Assembly (NCBI GenBank): GCA_003142855.1
Contig: PLNW01000057.1
Coordinates: 1 to 61,051 of the forward strand
DNA from: Myxococcales bacterium
GTDB taxonomy: Bacteria > Myxococcota_A > Polyangia > Fen-1088
DNA length: 61,051 nucleotides
Direction: 5' to 3'
The notes beneath the pieces were generated by a model. It saw only the letters and a list, made by a program, of their open reading frames with translations, was not told the origin of the DNA and did not search any database. The position numbers were made by a program, and so were the translations under genes. Of the stretch, positions 46,461-57,028 are shown one piece after another (within the stretch, counting starts at the first letter, position 1; each line of letters begins with the position of its first letter).

Positions 46461-47114
46461 CTACTCGCCGCCGCCCTTGCGGCCGCGCGGTGCCCGCCGG
46501 GTTGTGGCACCCGAAGGCTTGGCAGAACGGGCCGCTGACTCCTTCTTGACCCCGCCCTTGGGCGCCGCCGCCTTGGGTGCGGCTTTCTTGGGCCGACCGG
46601 CGGCCTCTTTGGCTTTGCCCTTTTCGGCTGGCTCCTTCTTGGACGTGGGCTTGGCCTTCCCCTTTTCCTGGGTTGGCTTGGGTTCAGGCTTGCTTGCCTC
46701 ACCCTCGCCCGGAATGAGTTCCAGCAGCGACATGGGCGCCGCATCCCCAGGACGCGGCCCCAATTTCATGATTCGGGTGTAGCCCCCATGTCGGGTCAGG
46801 TAGCGCGGTCCGATCTCCTCGAACAGCTTGAGCACGGCCTTTCGGTCGCGAATCGCCCGCAAGGCCATGCGCATCGCATGCACCACGCGCGCCTTTTCCT
46901 CATCGGTGCGCTTCTCGGGTTTCTTGGTCAGCACAGGGCCCAGGCGACGCGCCCAGGTGATGGCCCGCTCCGCGAGTCGGCGCACCTCCTTGGCCTTGGT
47001 TTCCGTGGTCCGGATGCGCTCGTAGGTCAATAGGGCCGTCACAAGGTTGGAAAACAAAGCCTTGCGGTGGGCCGGAGTCCGAGAAAGATGCAGTCCTGCT
47101 CTCTTATGTCGCAT
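46461..47114 (-). CDS. rplQ: Ribosomal protein L17 with long C-terminal tail
   Basis: This protein has 217 residues. The first 135 are a normal L17 (MRHKRAGLHLSRTPAHRKAL and TRHGGYTRIMKLGPRPGDAA). About 80 further residues are Lys/Ala/Pro-rich with KGKAK and KKAAPKAAAPK runs, an unusual basic tail that probably binds rRNA or DNA. It is the last gene of the alpha operon (rpsM-rpsK-rpsD-rpoA-rplQ). Confidence 0.95.
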   Translation of the reverse strand: MRHKRAGLHLSRTPAHRKALFSNLVTALLTYERIRTTETKAKEVRRLAERAITWARRLGPVLTKKPEKRTDEEKARVVHAMRMALRAIRDRKAVLKLFEEIGPRYLTRHGGYTRIMKLGPRPGDAAPMSLLELIPGEGEASKPEPKPTQEKGKAKPTSKKEPAEKGKAKEAAGRPKKAAPKAAAPKGGVKKESAARSAKPSGATTRRAPRGRKGGGE

Positions 47115-47162
47115 GTTCGCCTAGCAGCTGGTGAAGTTGGCTGGTGGGGGGCGGCCTGTCGA

Positions 47163-48209
47163 TCAGGCCTTCTTGGGCGGACCGTCTCCCGGCCAGCCTT
47201 CCAGTTTCATGCCCAATGACAAACCCATGCTGGCCAAGATCTCTTTGATCTCCTTGAGCGACTTGCGCCCAAAGTTCTTGGTCTTCAGCATTTCTGATTC
47301 GGTTCGCTGCACCAACTCGCCGATGCAGCGGATGTTCGCGTTCTGTAGGCAGTTGGCCGAACGCACGGACAGTTCCAGATCGTCCACCGACTTCCACAGG
47401 TTCTCGTTGAGCTTCTGCTGCTCCTCGGAGACCGTGGCCTCGGGGGCCGGCTCGGCACCTTCCTGGAAGTTGATGAAGATGGTCAGCTGGTCCTTGAAGA
47501 TCTTGGCGGCAAAGGCCACCGCGTCTTCGGGCTTGACGGTGCCGTTGGTCCACACTTCCAGAGTAAGACGATCATAGTCGGTCTGTTGTCCCACGCGCGC
47601 GTTGGTGACAGCGAAGTTCACCTTGCGGATGGGCGAGAACAACGAGTCGATGGGGACGGTCCCCACGCCCATGGTGGGCGTCTTGTTGCGCTCGGCCGGC
47701 ACGTAGCCACGGCCCGTGGCGATCTCGATCTCCATGCGCACCTTGGCGCCCTTGGAGCAAGTCATGATGAGCCGGTCGGGGTTGAGGATCTCGATTCCCT
47801 CCGGGCACTGGATGTCCCGCGCGGTCACCTTGCCCGCGCCGTCCTTGTCCAGTCTCAGGGTGCGCGGCTTGCCATCCAACGACCGGATGATGACCTCTTT
47901 CAGGTTGAGCACGATGTCGGTGACGTCTTCAGCCACCTCGGGCAGCGAGGTGAACTCGTGCACAGCGCCTTCAATCTTGATGGCCGTGATGGCGGCGCCC
48001 TGCAAGGACGAGAGCAACACCCGCCGGAGCCCGTTGCCGATGGTGGTGCCGAAGCCCCGTTCCAACGGCTCGCAGGTGAACTTCCCGTAGGTATCGGTCA
48101 GCGACTCTGTATCCACGTCCAGGTTGCGCGGGCGGATGAGATCGCGCCAATTCTTCGCAACAAACGCTGGCTGAGACGCCGCCACAGTGGGTGAACTCGC
48201 GGTCGACAT
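47163..48209 (-). CDS. rpoA: RNA polymerase alpha subunit
   Basis: This protein has 348 residues. The N-terminal dimerisation and assembly domain runs to about 245; the C-terminal domain (from about 270) has the helices [20 protein letters not shown] and [12 protein letters not shown] that bind UP elements and activators. The linker between is Glu-rich. It starts 38 bp downstream of rpsD and lies upstream of rplQ on the same strand. Confidence 0.97.
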   Translation of the reverse strand: MSTASSPTVAASQPAFVAKNWRDLIRPRNLDVDTESLTDTYGKFTCEPLERGFGTTIGNGLRRVLLSSLQGAAITAIKIEGAVHEFTSLPEVAEDVTDIVLNLKEVIIRSLDGKPRTLRLDKDGAGKVTARDIQCPEGIEILNPDRLIMTCSKGAKVRMEIEIATGRGYVPAERNKTPTMGVGTVPIDSLFSPIRKVNFAVTNARVGQQTDYDRLTLEVWTNGTVKPEDAVAFAAKIFKDQLTIFINFQEGAEPAPEATVSEEQQKLNENLWKSVDDLELSVRSANCLQNANIRCIGELVQRTESEMLKTKNFGRKSLKEIKEILASMGLSLGMKLEGWPGDGPPKKA

Positions 48210-48246
48210 TCTGTTCTCCTATCTGAAATCCTGGTGGGCGGGTGAT

Positions 48247-48876
48247 CTACTTCGAGTAGAGCTCAACGACGAGCTGCTCGCGAATGGCCATGGTCAAGTC
48301 CTCGCGCGCGGGCAGCGTGGCGAGCTTGCCTTGAAAACTGTCCTTGTCCAGTTGCAGCCACTTGGGCACGCCCCGGCGTTCGACAGCCCCCAGGTTCTCC
48401 AGTATGCGGGTCACCTTGCGGGACTTCTCCTTGACCGCCACGCTGTCATTGGCGGAACAGAGGAACGAGGGCACGTTGACTTTCTTGCCATTGACTACGA
48501 AATGTCCGTGGCGGACGAGCTGGCGCGCCTCCGCGTGATCAGAGGCAAAGCCCAGGCGGTACACCACGTTGTCAAGACGGCGTTCGAGCAGTTGCAGCAG
48601 GTTCTCACCCGCCACGCCCTTCATGCGCGTGGCCTTGTGGTAGTAGCCACGGAACTGCCGCTCAGCCAAACCGTACATGCGCTTCAGTTTTTGCTTCTCG
48701 CGCAACTGGGAGCCGTAGTTCGAGATCTTCCTGCGGCGGGCCTGGCCATGCTGCCCGGGCGCATAGGCGCGCCTCTCGTAGCCACACTTGTCGGTATAGC
48801 AACGGTCGCCTTTGAGGAACAGCTTCACGTCCTCACGGCGACAGAGGCGACAAACGGGACCGGAATACTTCGCCAT
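48247..48876 (-). CDS. rpsD: Ribosomal protein S4 (zinc-binding form)
   Basis: This 209-residue protein carries C9, C12, C26 and C31 near the N-terminus, the zinc-binding C+ form, and the S4 RNA-binding domain at about 95-160 ([20 protein letters not shown]). S4 nucleates 30S assembly and can repress the alpha operon in other bacteria. Confidence 0.97.
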   Translation of the reverse strand: MAKYSGPVCRLCRREDVKLFLKGDRCYTDKCGYERRAYAPGQHGQARRRKISNYGSQLREKQKLKRMYGLAERQFRGYYHKATRMKGVAGENLLQLLERRLDNVVYRLGFASDHAEARQLVRHGHFVVNGKKVNVPSFLCSANDSVAVKEKSRKVTRILENLGAVERRGVPKWLQLDKDSFQGKLATLPAREDLTMAIREQLVVELYSK

Positions 48877-48933
48877 CTCTAAGTTACCTTCCTCGTGCTT
48901 TCGCTTGACTCTGGGACTTTGAAAACAAGGGCA

Positions 48934-49341
48934 TCAGACCCGGCGTCGCTTGGGCGGCCGGCAACCGTTGTGGGGAATTGGAGTCAGGTCGCGGATGAGA
49001 TTGATCTTGAAGCCGGTGGCGGCCAGCGCGCGCAGCGCCGACTCACGCCCCGAACCGGGACCCTTGATGAACACGTTGATGGACTTCATCCCGTGCTCCA
49101 TGGCCTTGTGGGCGGCATCCTCGGCAGCCAGCTGGGCCGCAAAAGGTGTCGACTTGCGCGAGCCCTTGAATCCTTTCACGCCCGACGACGACCACGACAC
49201 CACGTTTCCGGACACATCGGTGATGGTCACGATGGTGTTGTTGAACGACGCCGTGATGTGCGCGATGCCGCTCTGGATGCTCTTCTTGGCCTTCTTGGCC
49301 TTGGTCTTTGGCTTGACTACTACTGGTTGGTCAGTCGACAT
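48934..49341 (-). CDS. rpsK: Ribosomal protein S11
   Basis: This 135-residue protein forms part of the 30S platform. A Lys-rich N-terminus ([12 protein letters not shown]) is followed by [21 protein letters not shown] and the C-terminal [19 protein letters not shown]. It lies between rpsM and rpsD. Confidence 0.97.
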   Translation of the reverse strand: MSTDQPVVVKPKTKAKKAKKSIQSGIAHITASFNNTIVTITDVSGNVVSWSSSGVKGFKGSRKSTPFAAQLAAEDAAHKAMEHGMKSINVFIKGPGSGRESALRALAATGFKINLIRDLTPIPHNGCRPPKRRRV

Positions 49342-49419
49342 GTTCCGTCCGTCTCATCTCTCTGGTGGGGTTGCGGCCGACGTCTCCTCTTGCGAAGACT
49401 ACCGACCGATTGGCTGCAG

Positions 49420-49809
49420 CTAGGCTCCCGTACCCTCCGTCTTGCGCTTGATCATCTGTCCCTTGCGCGGTCCCTTGCGGGTCCGAGCGTTGGTCTTGGT
49501 CCGCTGGCCGTGAACCGGCAGACTGCGTCGGTGACGCAACCCGCGGTAGCAGCCCAAATCCATCAGGCGCTTGATGTTCATCGAGATTTCACGCTGCAGA
49601 TCTCCCTCAATCTTCAGTCCCATCTGTTCGATGACCTCGCGGATACGGCGACTTTCGTTGTCGTCCAACGTATCACTGCGCTTGTCGAGCGACACACCGG
49701 ATGCCTTTAGGATCTCGCGTGCCTTTGTCCTCCCGATCCCGTTGATGTACGTCAGCGCGTACTCCATGCGCTTGTTTCGGGGAAGATCGATGCCTGCTAC
49801 ACGAGCCAT
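49420..49809 (-). CDS. rpsM: Ribosomal protein S13
   Basis: This protein has 129 residues from ATG 49809 ([20 protein letters not shown]); longer frames are not conserved. The C-terminal [15 protein letters not shown] tail contacts the P-site tRNA. It is preceded by rpmJ with a 28-bp gap. Confidence 0.96.
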   Translation of the reverse strand: MARVAGIDLPRNKRMEYALTYINGIGRTKAREILKASGVSLDKRSDTLDDNESRRIREVIEQMGLKIEGDLQREISMNIKRLMDLGCYRGLRHRRSLPVHGQRTKTNARTRKGPRKGQMIKRKTEGTGA

Positions 49810-49837
49810 GCGGTTTCCTTTCCTACTCTCATCCGGG

Positions 49838-49951
49838 CTAGCCTTGCCGCTGCTTGTGCCGCGCATTCTCGCAAATGACGCGCACGACCCCGCGGCGGCG
49901 GATTATCTTGCACTTGTCGCAGATCTTCTTCACTGATGCTCTGACCTTCAT
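49838..49951 (-). CDS. rpmJ: Ribosomal protein L36
   Basis: This 37-residue protein ([20 protein letters not shown], then [17 protein letters not shown]) is too short to be caught by usual ORF filters. C11, C14, C27 and H32 form the zinc-binding C+ type. It lies between map and rpsM; infA, which usually lies here, is not present. Confidence 0.96.
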   Translation of the reverse strand: MKVRASVKKICDKCKIIRRRGVVRVICENARHKQRQG

Positions 49952-49966
49952 GAACCTTGCCCCGTT

Positions 49967-50737
49967 TCACGCCCGTGACAAAACCATCGGGCCGTTCTCG
50001 GTGATTGCCACCGAGTGCTCAAAATGGGCCGAAAGGCTACCATCTTTGGTAAGCGCAGTCCACCCATCGTCCTCGATTACCACGTCGTCGCCACCCTGAT
50101 TCACCATGGGCTCAACCGCAAGAACCATCCCCGCCATCAGGCGGGGGCCCTTGCTGGCTTCGCCGTAGTTGGGAACCTGGGGCGGCTCGTGCATGTGCCG
50201 CCCTATACCATGCCCCGCGAACTGCCGTACGACGGAAAAACCACGTGCTTCGACATGACTCTGAACCGCCCAGCTCACATCTCCCAAGCGCCGGCCCACA
50301 GCGCACTGCGCTATCGCCCTGTCAAGCGATTCCCGGGTCGCCTCGACCAGGGCGCGCGCTTGCGGCGAGATCGGGCCTATCTCGAGCGTCCTGGCTGAGT
50401 CCCCACACCATCCGTCCTTGAAGGCGCCGAAGTCCAGAGAAAGGATGTCGCCGTCCTTGAGCACCAAGTCCTTGCGTGGGATGCCGTGCACGATGGTGTT
50501 GTTCAGAGACGCACAAAGGACCGCGGGATAGCCCCGGTAGCCCAAGAACGCCGACTCAGCCTTGAGGTGCTTGAGCTGCTTCACCGCAAGCTGATCGAGT
50601 TCCCACGTGCTCACGCCCGGCGCGGCCGCCGCGGCCAGAACGTCCAGAACCTCAGCGACCACCAGGTTCGCCTCGCGCAGCTTGGCGATCTGAGCTGCCG
50701 ACTTGAGCTGGATCCCCTTCACGTCCACCTCGCCCAT
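49967..50737 (-). CDS. map: Methionine aminopeptidase type I
   Basis: This protein has 256 residues from ATG 50737, chosen for GCGAGGTGAA upstream. It removes the initiator methionine. All five metal ligands are present: D102, D113, H176, E209 and E240. It directly follows secY; adk is not between them. Confidence 0.96.
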   Translation of the reverse strand: MGEVDVKGIQLKSAAQIAKLREANLVVAEVLDVLAAAAAPGVSTWELDQLAVKQLKHLKAESAFLGYRGYPAVLCASLNNTIVHGIPRKDLVLKDGDILSLDFGAFKDGWCGDSARTLEIGPISPQARALVEATRESLDRAIAQCAVGRRLGDVSWAVQSHVEARGFSVVRQFAGHGIGRHMHEPPQVPNYGEASKGPRLMAGMVLAVEPMVNQGGDDVVIEDDGWTALTKDGSLSAHFEHSVAITENGPMVLSRA

Positions 50738-50811
50738 TTCACCTCGCCGACAGGACGAGCGCTGGATGCGCAAAGGGTGGTCATGAGCCTGAGTTCTGAC
50801 AAGCCGCAAGC

Positions 50812-52158
50812 TCAGCCGCCTACCGGAGCCGTCACGCGTCCGCCCCGTCCGCGGATGCGCGGGCCTTTGGGCCCGGTGAAGCCCTCGTAGTTGCGGGTGA
50901 TGAGATGGGACTCGATTTGCTGAACTGTATCCAGCGCGACACCGACCACGATCATGAGGCCCGTGCCACCGAAGTAGAAGGGAACGCCCATGTTGGTGGT
51001 CAGCAGCGTGGGCAACACGCAGATGGCAGACACGTAAATGGCGCCGCCCGCCGTAATGCGAGTCAGAACCTTGTCGATGTACTGGGCTGTGGCCTTGCCC
51101 GGACGGATACCCGGGACGAACCCGCCGTACTTGCGCATGTTGTCTGCCACGTCCACCGGATTGAAGGTGACGGCCGTGTAGAAGTAGCAGAAGAAGACAA
51201 TCAAGCCGACATAGAGGACACCGTAGCGCCAATCGCCCGGGTGGAGCGCATCGGAGAACGCCTTGGCGATGGGATTGTCCCAGAACGAAGCGACCTGCTG
51301 CGGGAACATCAAGATCGACGACGCAAAGATGGGCGGAATCACGCCTGATGTGTTGACCTTGAGCGGAAGGTGGGTCGACTGTCCGCCAAACATCTTCCGT
51401 CCCACCACCCGTTTGGCGTATTGCACCGGAATGCGGCGCTGGCCGCGCTCGAAGAAGATGATGACGGCCACCACCACCACCACGATGAGCCCCATCAGGG
51501 CCAGGGAGAACGCCGTGACGTTGCCGTCCTTGGCGCGAATATAAAGACGAGCCAAGGCGTCGGGAATATCAGTCACGATGCCGGCGAAGATGATGAGGGA
51601 GATGCCGTTGCCGATGCCGCGCTCGGTGATCTGTTCACCCAGCCACATGATGAAGGCCGTGCCCGTGGTGAGCGACAGCATGGTGAGCAGGTAGAAGTGC
51701 CAGTTGGGGTCAGGCACCACCTCGCCGAGATGGCCGTAGGCGGAGTTGTTCGACACCAGCCAGCGCGCGATGAAGAAGGACTGGATGAACGACAGGATGA
51801 TGCAACCGTAGCGTGTGTACTGGTTGATTTTCCGCCGCCCCATCTCGCCTTCCTTCTGAATCTGCTCGAGCTTGGGGATGACCACGGTCAGAAGCTGAAG
51901 AATGATGGACGAGCTGACGTAGGGCATGATGCCCAGGGCGAAGATCGACATCTTCTCCAAGGCGCCGCCCGAAAACATGTTGAACAGGCCCAGGAAGGTG
52001 CCCGAGGCCTGGTTGACGATCTTGCTCATCACGCTCGCATTCACGCCCGGGGTGGTGACCACCACGCCGATACGATGAATCGCGAGGAGCCCGATCGTGT
52101 AGAAAATGCGCCTCCGCAGCTCAGGGATCTTCCCCATATTTTGGAAGCCAGAGGCCAT
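50812..52158 (-). CDS. secY: Preprotein translocase subunit SecY
   Basis: This 448-residue channel protein has ten hydrophobic helices, including the plug region near [19 protein letters not shown] and the cytoplasmic loop [16 protein letters not shown]. It forms the Sec channel with SecE and SecG. It follows rplO, as in the standard spc operon. Confidence 0.97.
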   Translation of the reverse strand: MASGFQNMGKIPELRRRIFYTIGLLAIHRIGVVVTTPGVNASVMSKIVNQASGTFLGLFNMFSGGALEKMSIFALGIMPYVSSSIILQLLTVVIPKLEQIQKEGEMGRRKINQYTRYGCIILSFIQSFFIARWLVSNNSAYGHLGEVVPDPNWHFYLLTMLSLTTGTAFIMWLGEQITERGIGNGISLIIFAGIVTDIPDALARLYIRAKDGNVTAFSLALMGLIVVVVVAVIIFFERGQRRIPVQYAKRVVGRKMFGGQSTHLPLKVNTSGVIPPIFASSILMFPQQVASFWDNPIAKAFSDALHPGDWRYGVLYVGLIVFFCYFYTAVTFNPVDVADNMRKYGGFVPGIRPGKATAQYIDKVLTRITAGGAIYVSAICVLPTLLTTNMGVPFYFGGTGLMIVVGVALDTVQQIESHLITRNYEGFTGPKGPRIRGRGGRVTAPVGG

Positions 52159-52205
52159 TTTAGTTCCCCCTAGAAAGCAACTTCATCCGTTCCTGGTCGA
52201 CGCTT

Positions 52206-52661
52206 TCAGCCCTCGACGACTTCGGCGCGTCCACCCTTCTTCTCGATCTTGTCCTTGGCGCTGGCGGAAAAGGCGTTGGCCTTGACCACGAACTTCTTGC
52301 TCAAGTCTCCCGAGCCCAGCACCTTGACCCAGCGGCAGCGCCGCGGAATCAGGCCCACCCCGTGCAACTCGGTGATGGTGACCGTCCCTTCCTCGAACCG
52401 TTCCTCGAGATCACGGAGGTTCACCGCGAAGGTTTTGGCTGCAAAAATGTTCTTGAAGCCCCTCTTGGGCAGCCGGCGCTGCATGGGCATCTGACCGCCC
52501 TCGAAACCGAGGCGCGCGCCATGGTGACCGGTGCGGGCCTTCTGCCCCTTGACGCCCTTGCCTGACTGTTCGCCCGTGCCCGAGCCCGGACCGCGGCCGA
52601 TGCGTTTCCGATTGCGGCGAGAGCCGCGCGGTCCTTTCAAACTGTGTAACGTAGTACCCAT
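52206..52661 (-). CDS. rplO: Ribosomal protein L15
   Basis: This protein has 151 residues, with the Gly-rich N-terminus [20 protein letters not shown] and the C-terminal [13 protein letters not shown]. It binds 23S rRNA late in 50S assembly. It lies between rpmD and secY. Confidence 0.97.
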   Translation of the reverse strand: MGTTLHSLKGPRGSRRNRKRIGRGPGSGTGEQSGKGVKGQKARTGHHGARLGFEGGQMPMQRRLPKRGFKNIFAAKTFAVNLRDLEERFEEGTVTITELHGVGLIPRRCRWVKVLGSGDLSKKFVVKANAFSASAKDKIEKKGGRAEVVEG

Positions 52662-52693
52662 TGTCCAAGTTCCTTTCGGCTGTCGCGCGCGAT

Positions 52694-52879
52694 CTACTCC
52701 GCAACCTCCACCTTGACCAAGTGGGCGACGGAACGGATCATCCCGCGCACGGCCGGATTGTCCGGCAAGACTGCGCTGCGCCCCATCTTGCGCAGGCCCA
52801 GTTGCCAGATGGTCAGTTTCTGTGGCTCGGGGCGGTTGATGCCGCTCCGGATCAAGGTGACTTTCAGCTTCTTGGCCAT
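52694..52879 (-). CDS. rpmD: Ribosomal protein L30
   Basis: This 61-residue protein has [20 protein letters not shown] at the N-terminus and [20 protein letters not shown], the classic L30 pattern. It is 3 bp after rpsE. Confidence 0.95.
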   Translation of the reverse strand: MAKKLKVTLIRSGINRPEPQKLTIWQLGLRKMGRSAVLPDNPAVRGMIRSVAHLVKVEVAE

Positions 52880-52882
52880 GGC

Positions 52883-53389
52883 CTACCCTGCGGACGTGAT
52901 GTCTTCCAAGCGCATGCCCCGGAGCGCGGCAACGTTGGCCGCGCTGCTCAGCTTCTTGAGCGCATCAATGGTGGCGTGGATGACGTTGTGGGGATTCGAG
53001 GTTCCGATGCACTTGGTGAGAATGTCCTGTATCCCCGCCACCTCAAGCACGGGGCGAACCGCGCCGCCCGCGATTACGCCAGTGCCGGGGCTGGCGGGCC
53101 GCAAGAGAACGGTGCCCGCGCCAAACGTCCCTTTGACTTCGTGGGGGATGGTGGTGCCTGCCAGGGGAATCTTGAACAGACTCTTCTTCGCCTGTTCGGT
53201 GCCCTTGCGAATCGCTTCGGGAACTTCATTGGCTTTGCCCAAGCCCGCGCCCACATACCCGCGCTGATCGCCGACCACCACCAGCGCAGAAAACGAGAAC
53301 CGCCGGCCGCCCTTGACGACCTTGGCGACGCGGTTGATGAAGACGACGCTGTCGACCAGCTCGCCAACTTCTTCGTAGTTAATCGCCAT
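52883..53389 (-). CDS. rpsE: Ribosomal protein S5
   Basis: This 168-residue protein has a double-stranded RNA-binding-like N-terminal domain ([20 protein letters not shown]) and a C-terminal lobe with [20 protein letters not shown]. It is a component of the 30S decoding region involved in fidelity. Confidence 0.97.
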   Translation of the reverse strand: MAINYEEVGELVDSVVFINRVAKVVKGGRRFSFSALVVVGDQRGYVGAGLGKANEVPEAIRKGTEQAKKSLFKIPLAGTTIPHEVKGTFGAGTVLLRPASPGTGVIAGGAVRPVLEVAGIQDILTKCIGTSNPHNVIHATIDALKKLSSAANVAALRGMRLEDITSAG

Positions 53390-53412
53390 TCTTGCTCCTA
53401 GTCACTCTCACC

Positions 53413-53784
53413 CTAGAACTTCAAACCCGCCGCGCGCGCGCCGGCGGCAATCGACGAAACGCGACCGTGGTAGCGATAGCCGGCCCGATCGAACACGACC
53501 TGCTTGATGCCCTTCTCCAGACACTGCTTCGCAATCAGGGTACCCACCTGCTTGGCCCGATCCCTCTTCTTGCCCTTGGGCGGATCGGCCGGCGGGTTCT
53601 TCTTGGCCACCAGGTCGGAGAATGCCACCAGAGTCTTGCCCGCCAAGTCGTCCACCACCTGGGCGTAGATATGCTTGGCGCTACGGTAGACCACCAGGCG
53701 AGGCCGTTCCGGTGTTCCCGAAATCCGCTTGCGCAGCGAGCGCTGCCGGCGCGTGCGACTTTCGATCTTGTTGTTGCGTGCCAT
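53413..53784 (-). CDS. rplR: Ribosomal protein L18
   Basis: This protein has 123 residues. RPRLVVYRSAKHIYAQVVDD and the C-terminal VVFDRAGYRYHGRVSSIA are L18 signatures. It binds 5S rRNA. It lies between rplF and rpsE. Confidence 0.96.
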   Translation of the reverse strand: MARNNKIESRTRRQRSLRKRISGTPERPRLVVYRSAKHIYAQVVDDLAGKTLVAFSDLVAKKNPPADPPKGKKRDRAKQVGTLIAKQCLEKGIKQVVFDRAGYRYHGRVSSIAAGARAAGLKF

Positions 53785-53826
53785 GAGTCCTCTTCTTCGC
53801 TCTTCTCTTGAAAGTGGTTCTGGAGG

Positions 53827-54384
53827 CTAGCCCCCGCCTGCCGCGGCGCCGGTTGCGGCAGCCTTGCCAACCTTGCGCTTGATGACTTCCTCCACGTACT
53901 TGACACCCTTGCCCTTGTAGGGCTCGGGAGGCCGCAGCTCGCGCACCTTGGCCGCGATCTGGCCAAGCAGATCCTTGTCGGCTGAGGTCAGGGTAAGGCG
54001 GTTCTTTTCCACCTTGGCGCTGACGATCTTGGGCAGCTTGAAGACGATGGGATGCGCGTAACCCAGCGCGAACGTCACTGTGTCGCCCGCCACTTCAGCG
54101 CGATAGCCGACGCCGTTGATCTCAAGCTCGCGCGTCCAGCCATCCGTCACGCCCTTGACCATGTTGGCGAGGTGCGCGCGCACCAGGCCGTGGCGCGCGC
54201 GATTGTCGCGCGAATCATCCACCCGGGAAACGACGAACTTGTCGCCTTCCAGTTTGATGCTGATGCCGGCCGGGAGGAGTTTGGCCAATTCACCTTTGGG
54301 CCCCTTGACCGAAAACTGCCCGGCCTTCTGGCTGAGGATCACGCCCTTGGGGACCGGAATGACTTTGCGACCGATGCGCGACAT
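53827..54384 (-). CDS. rplF: Ribosomal protein L6
   Basis: This protein has 185 residues in two L6 repeats, with the conserved end PEPYKGKGVKYVEEVIKRKV followed by an Ala/Gly tail. It starts directly beside the rpsH stop. Confidence 0.97.
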   Translation of the reverse strand: MSRIGRKVIPVPKGVILSQKAGQFSVKGPKGELAKLLPAGISIKLEGDKFVVSRVDDSRDNRARHGLVRAHLANMVKGVTDGWTRELEINGVGYRAEVAGDTVTFALGYAHPIVFKLPKIVSAKVEKNRLTLTSADKDLLGQIAAKVRELRPPEPYKGKGVKYVEEVIKRKVGKAAATGAAAGGG

Positions 54385-54780
54385 CTACCAGACCTCACAA
54401 AGCAGTTCGCCCCCGACCCCGGCCTTGCGCGCGGCTCGATCGGTCATGAGGCCTTTTGAAGTAGACAGCACAGCGATGCCCAGCCCGGATCGGATCTTGG
54501 GAATCCGATCGCATCCGACGTACACGCGCTGCCCGGGACGCGAGCGCCGACGCAGGCCCGTGATGGCGTTGGTTCCTGGTTGCGGCCAACGCAGGCGAAC
54601 CACGATCTCGGCTTGTCCGTTGAAGTTGTCGTGGACGTCAAAGCCAGTGATGTAGCCCTCGTCCTTGAGCAACTCGGCCAGGCGCACCCTGAGAGTGGAC
54701 GAGGGAGACATCATGTCGCCTTGTCGCGCCATGATGGCGTTACGAATCCGGGTAAGGAAATCAGCAATGGGATCGGTCAT
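54385..54780 (-). CDS. rpsH: Ribosomal protein S8
   Basis: This protein has 131 residues from ATG 54780, which has GGTAGGT upstream; GTG 54786 is two codons earlier. It begins MTDPIADFLTRIRNAI, and the C-terminal STSKGLMTDRAARKAGVGGE is typical. It binds 16S rRNA and in E. coli represses the spc operon. Confidence 0.96.
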   Translation of the reverse strand: MTDPIADFLTRIRNAIMARQGDMMSPSSTLRVRLAELLKDEGYITGFDVHDNFNGQAEIVVRLRWPQPGTNAITGLRRRSRPGQRVYVGCDRIPKIRSGLGIAVLSTSKGLMTDRAARKAGVGGELLCEVW

Positions 54781-54786
54781 GGGCAC

Positions 54787-54966
54787 CTACCAGCTCGACT
54801 TGACAACACCGGGAACATCGCCGCGCAGGGCGAGCAACCGGAAACAAATACGACACAGTTCGAATTTGCGATAGTAGGCTCGCGAACGGCCGCACTGCTT
54901 GCAGCGATTCTTGTGCCGAACCGCAAACTTGGGGGTTGGGGGAAACATGTCGACAGTCTTCGCCAT
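54787..54966 (-). CDS. rpsN: Ribosomal protein S14 (zinc type)
   Basis: This 59-residue protein was found by translating the minus strand directly. It is the short type Z S14 with C22-x2-C25 and C38-x2-C41 ([20 protein letters not shown]), which binds zinc. It lies between rplE and rpsH. Confidence 0.95.
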   Translation of the reverse strand: MAKTVDMFPPTPKFAVRHKNRCKQCGRSRAYYRKFELCRICFRLLALRGDVPGVVKSSW

Positions 54967-54972
54967 TTTTCG

Positions 54973-55722
54973 CTAGCTCCTAAACGGCATCCCGAGGTGG
55001 CGCAGCAGCGCGCGGCCTTGCTCGTCGGTACGCGCGGTGGTGGTGATGGTGATGTTCATGCCCTTGGACTTCTCCACGCGTTCGAAGCTCGCCTCGGGAA
55101 AGATGTTCCCTTCGCGAATCCCGAGCGTGTAGTTGCCCCGGCCGTCAAACCCCTTGGGCGAAACGCCCTTGAAGTCGCGCACGCGGGGAAGCGCGAAGCT
55201 GACCAGGCGATCAAAAAACTCGTACATGTTATCGCGCCGCAAGGTCACCATGGCGCCAATCTTCTGGTTACCCTTGAGCTTGAAGGCCGCGATGGCTTTC
55301 TTGGACTTGGTGACGATGGGTTTCTGGCCAGTGATGAGCGCCAAGTCTGCGACGCCCGAGTCCAGGATCTTGGGATTGGTGACGGCCTCACCCAGACCCA
55401 TGTTCACCGTGATCTTGACCATGCGGGGGGCCTGCATCACGTTGACCAGGCCCAACTCGGCCATCAGGCGCGTGCGCAGCTCGCTCTCGAAAAGTTTGCG
55501 CAGGCGTGACGGTTGACTTCGCTTGACACGCTCGGCGGCAAGCTCAGCCTTGGCGGCGCCGCTGGGCCCGCCCTTGCCCTTGCCTGCTTTCGCCTTGCCT
55601 GCCGCGCGTGCAGCCTTCTTGGCCGCGGCTTCCGCTTCTTGCTCAGGTGTCAGCACAGGCTTGCCACCCTTGGGCGGCTTGTCTGCTTCTGCCTTCTCAG
55701 GTTTGTCGTTCTGCTCAGCCAT
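54973..55722 (-). CDS. rplE: Ribosomal protein L5 with long N-terminal extension
   Basis: This protein has 249 residues. The L5 core begins near residue 70 ([20 protein letters not shown]). The first 68 residues are Lys/Ala/Glu/Gly-rich and have no counterpart in ordinary L5 (about 180 residues). It binds 5S rRNA and bridges to the 30S subunit. The extension seems real because no internal start has a better ribosome site. Confidence 0.95.
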   Translation of the reverse strand: MAEQNDKPEKAEADKPPKGGKPVLTPEQEAEAAAKKAARAAGKAKAGKGKGGPSGAAKAELAAERVKRSQPSRLRKLFESELRTRLMAELGLVNVMQAPRMVKITVNMGLGEAVTNPKILDSGVADLALITGQKPIVTKSKKAIAAFKLKGNQKIGAMVTLRRDNMYEFFDRLVSFALPRVRDFKGVSPKGFDGRGNYTLGIREGNIFPEASFERVEKSKGMNITITTTARTDEQGRALLRHLGMPFRS

Positions 55723-55748
55723 CGGTGTTTTCCTTCTGCCCCTGGCGC

Positions 55749-56066
55749 CTATGCCGACTCAATCGCCGACCCGCACTTCACACACACGCGCCGCTTCTTC
55801 TGTCCCTCTTTGATGTCGGCCCGGCAACGCCGGCCAGCGCCACACTTCCCGCACCACAGCGCCACATTCGAGGCTTCCAGTGTGCCTTCCTTTTCCAAAA
55901 TGCCGCCACGTGGATTGCGCTGGGTGGGCTTGGTGTGACGCTTGACCATGGCGATTCGCTCGACCACCACGCGCCCTTTGGCGGAAAGGATACGCAGCAC
56001 GTGACCGCGCTTGCCTTTGTCCTTGCCGGTAATCACGACCACGGTGTCGCCTTTGCGAACGTGCAT
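55749..56066 (-). CDS. rplX: Ribosomal protein L24
   Basis: This protein has 105 residues from ATG 56066, sharing one base with the rplN stop (TGATG); GGAGGT lies 7 bases upstream. It has a KOW domain ([19 protein letters not shown]) and a C-terminal zinc-ribbon-like part with CGKC and CVKC. Confidence 0.96.
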   Translation of the reverse strand: MHVRKGDTVVVITGKDKGKRGHVLRILSAKGRVVVERIAMVKRHTKPTQRNPRGGILEKEGTLEASNVALWCGKCGAGRRCRADIKEGQKKRRVCVKCGSAIESA

Positions 56067-56434
56067 CACAGCACCTCCGGGGCCAATGAGATGATCTTCA
56101 TGAATCGCTTGGCGCGCAGTTCGCGGGCAACCGGCCCAAAGATGCGGGTTCCCACCGGCTCGTTGTCCTTGTCGACCAGGACCGCCGAGTTCGCGTCGAA
56201 GCGGATGTAGGAACCATCCGGACGCGACACCTCCTTCTTGGTGCGCACGATGACCGCCCGGGCTATTTCGCCCTTCTTCACCTTGGCGTTCGGAATGGCC
56301 TCCTTGATTGTCACGATGATCACGTCACCCAAGGAAGCGTACTTGCGTTTGGTGCCACCCAACACCCGGATGCACATAATCTTCTTGGCACCCGAGTTGT
56401 CGGCCACATCGAGAGTTGTCGTCGTCTGGACCAT
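56066..56434 (-). CDS. rplN: Ribosomal protein L14
   Basis: This 122-residue protein begins with the sequence [20 protein letters not shown] and has the [21 protein letters not shown]-terminal block. It lies between rpsQ and rplX in the standard order. Confidence 0.97.
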   Translation of the reverse strand: MVQTTTTLDVADNSGAKKIMCIRVLGGTKRKYASLGDVIIVTIKEAIPNAKVKKGEIARAVIVRTKKEVSRPDGSYIRFDANSAVLVDKDNEPVGTRIFGPVARELRAKRFMKIISLAPEVL

Positions 56435-56473
56435 GATCTGAACCTGTCGTCCGTTTCTTGGCTGCAGGCCGGG

Positions 56474-56788
56474 CTAAACTTCCTGGGCTCGTTTCACAAG
56501 CCGTTCCACCCGCCAGCGCTTCTGGCGCGAAAGCGGACGTGACTCCACGATCACCACGCGATCACCCACCCGGTATTCATTTTTTTCGTCGTGCGCTTTG
56601 TACTTCTCGCGCTTGGTCATGTACTTGCCGTACTTGGCGTGAGCCAGCCGGCGCTCGACCGTCACCACGCGTGTCTTGTTCATCTTGTCGCCGGTCACGA
56701 CTCCAACGAGCTCTCGCTTCCGCGATGCCGGCCGGCCGCTGGGTGCGGCCTGGTCGCTCTTGGCAGGACTGGATGCTTGCTTGGCCAC
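56474..56788 (-). CDS. rpsQ: Ribosomal protein S17
   Basis: This 104-residue protein has a GTG start with GGAG upstream. The OB-fold core begins near 24 (KRELVGVVTGDKMNKTRVVT); a 23-residue polar extension precedes it. It binds the 5' domain of 16S rRNA. Confidence 0.95.
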   Translation of the reverse strand: MAKQASSPAKSDQAAPSGRPASRKRELVGVVTGDKMNKTRVVTVERRLAHAKYGKYMTKREKYKAHDEKNEYRVGDRVVIVESRPLSRQKRWRVERLVKRAQEV

Positions 56789-56791
56789 GGC

Positions 56792-57028
56792 CTATTTCTC
56801 CTTCGCGGGGGTAGCCGGCGCGGCCAAATTGCGTTGCCGCTCGGCCAGCACCGTGTTCACCCGCGCGATGTCCCGCCGGGTGTGCCGCACCAGCATCGTG
56901 TTCTCGAGCTGGTTCGTGTTCTTCTTCAACCGATACTGGAGAAGATCCTCTTCCAACTTCCTGAGCGTACGCACCAGCTCAGCCGGATCGTTTCCACGCA
57001 GGTCCTTCGCCCGGATCGTGCTTTTCAT
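56792..57028 (-). CDS. rpmC: Ribosomal protein L29
   Basis: This 78-residue protein begins [20 protein letters not shown] and has the [15 protein letters not shown] helix. It sits near the nascent peptide exit. It is coupled to rplP by a 4-bp ATGA overlap. Confidence 0.95.
   Translation of the reverse strand: MKSTIRAKDLRGNDPAELVRTLRKLEEDLLQYRLKKNTNQLENTMLVRHTRRDIARVNTVLAERQRNLAAPATPAKEK

Noticed and set aside
50738..51232. N-terminal extension of map
   Set aside because: It is antisense-like reading of secY in another frame; the conserved enzyme begins at 50737 with a ribosome site.
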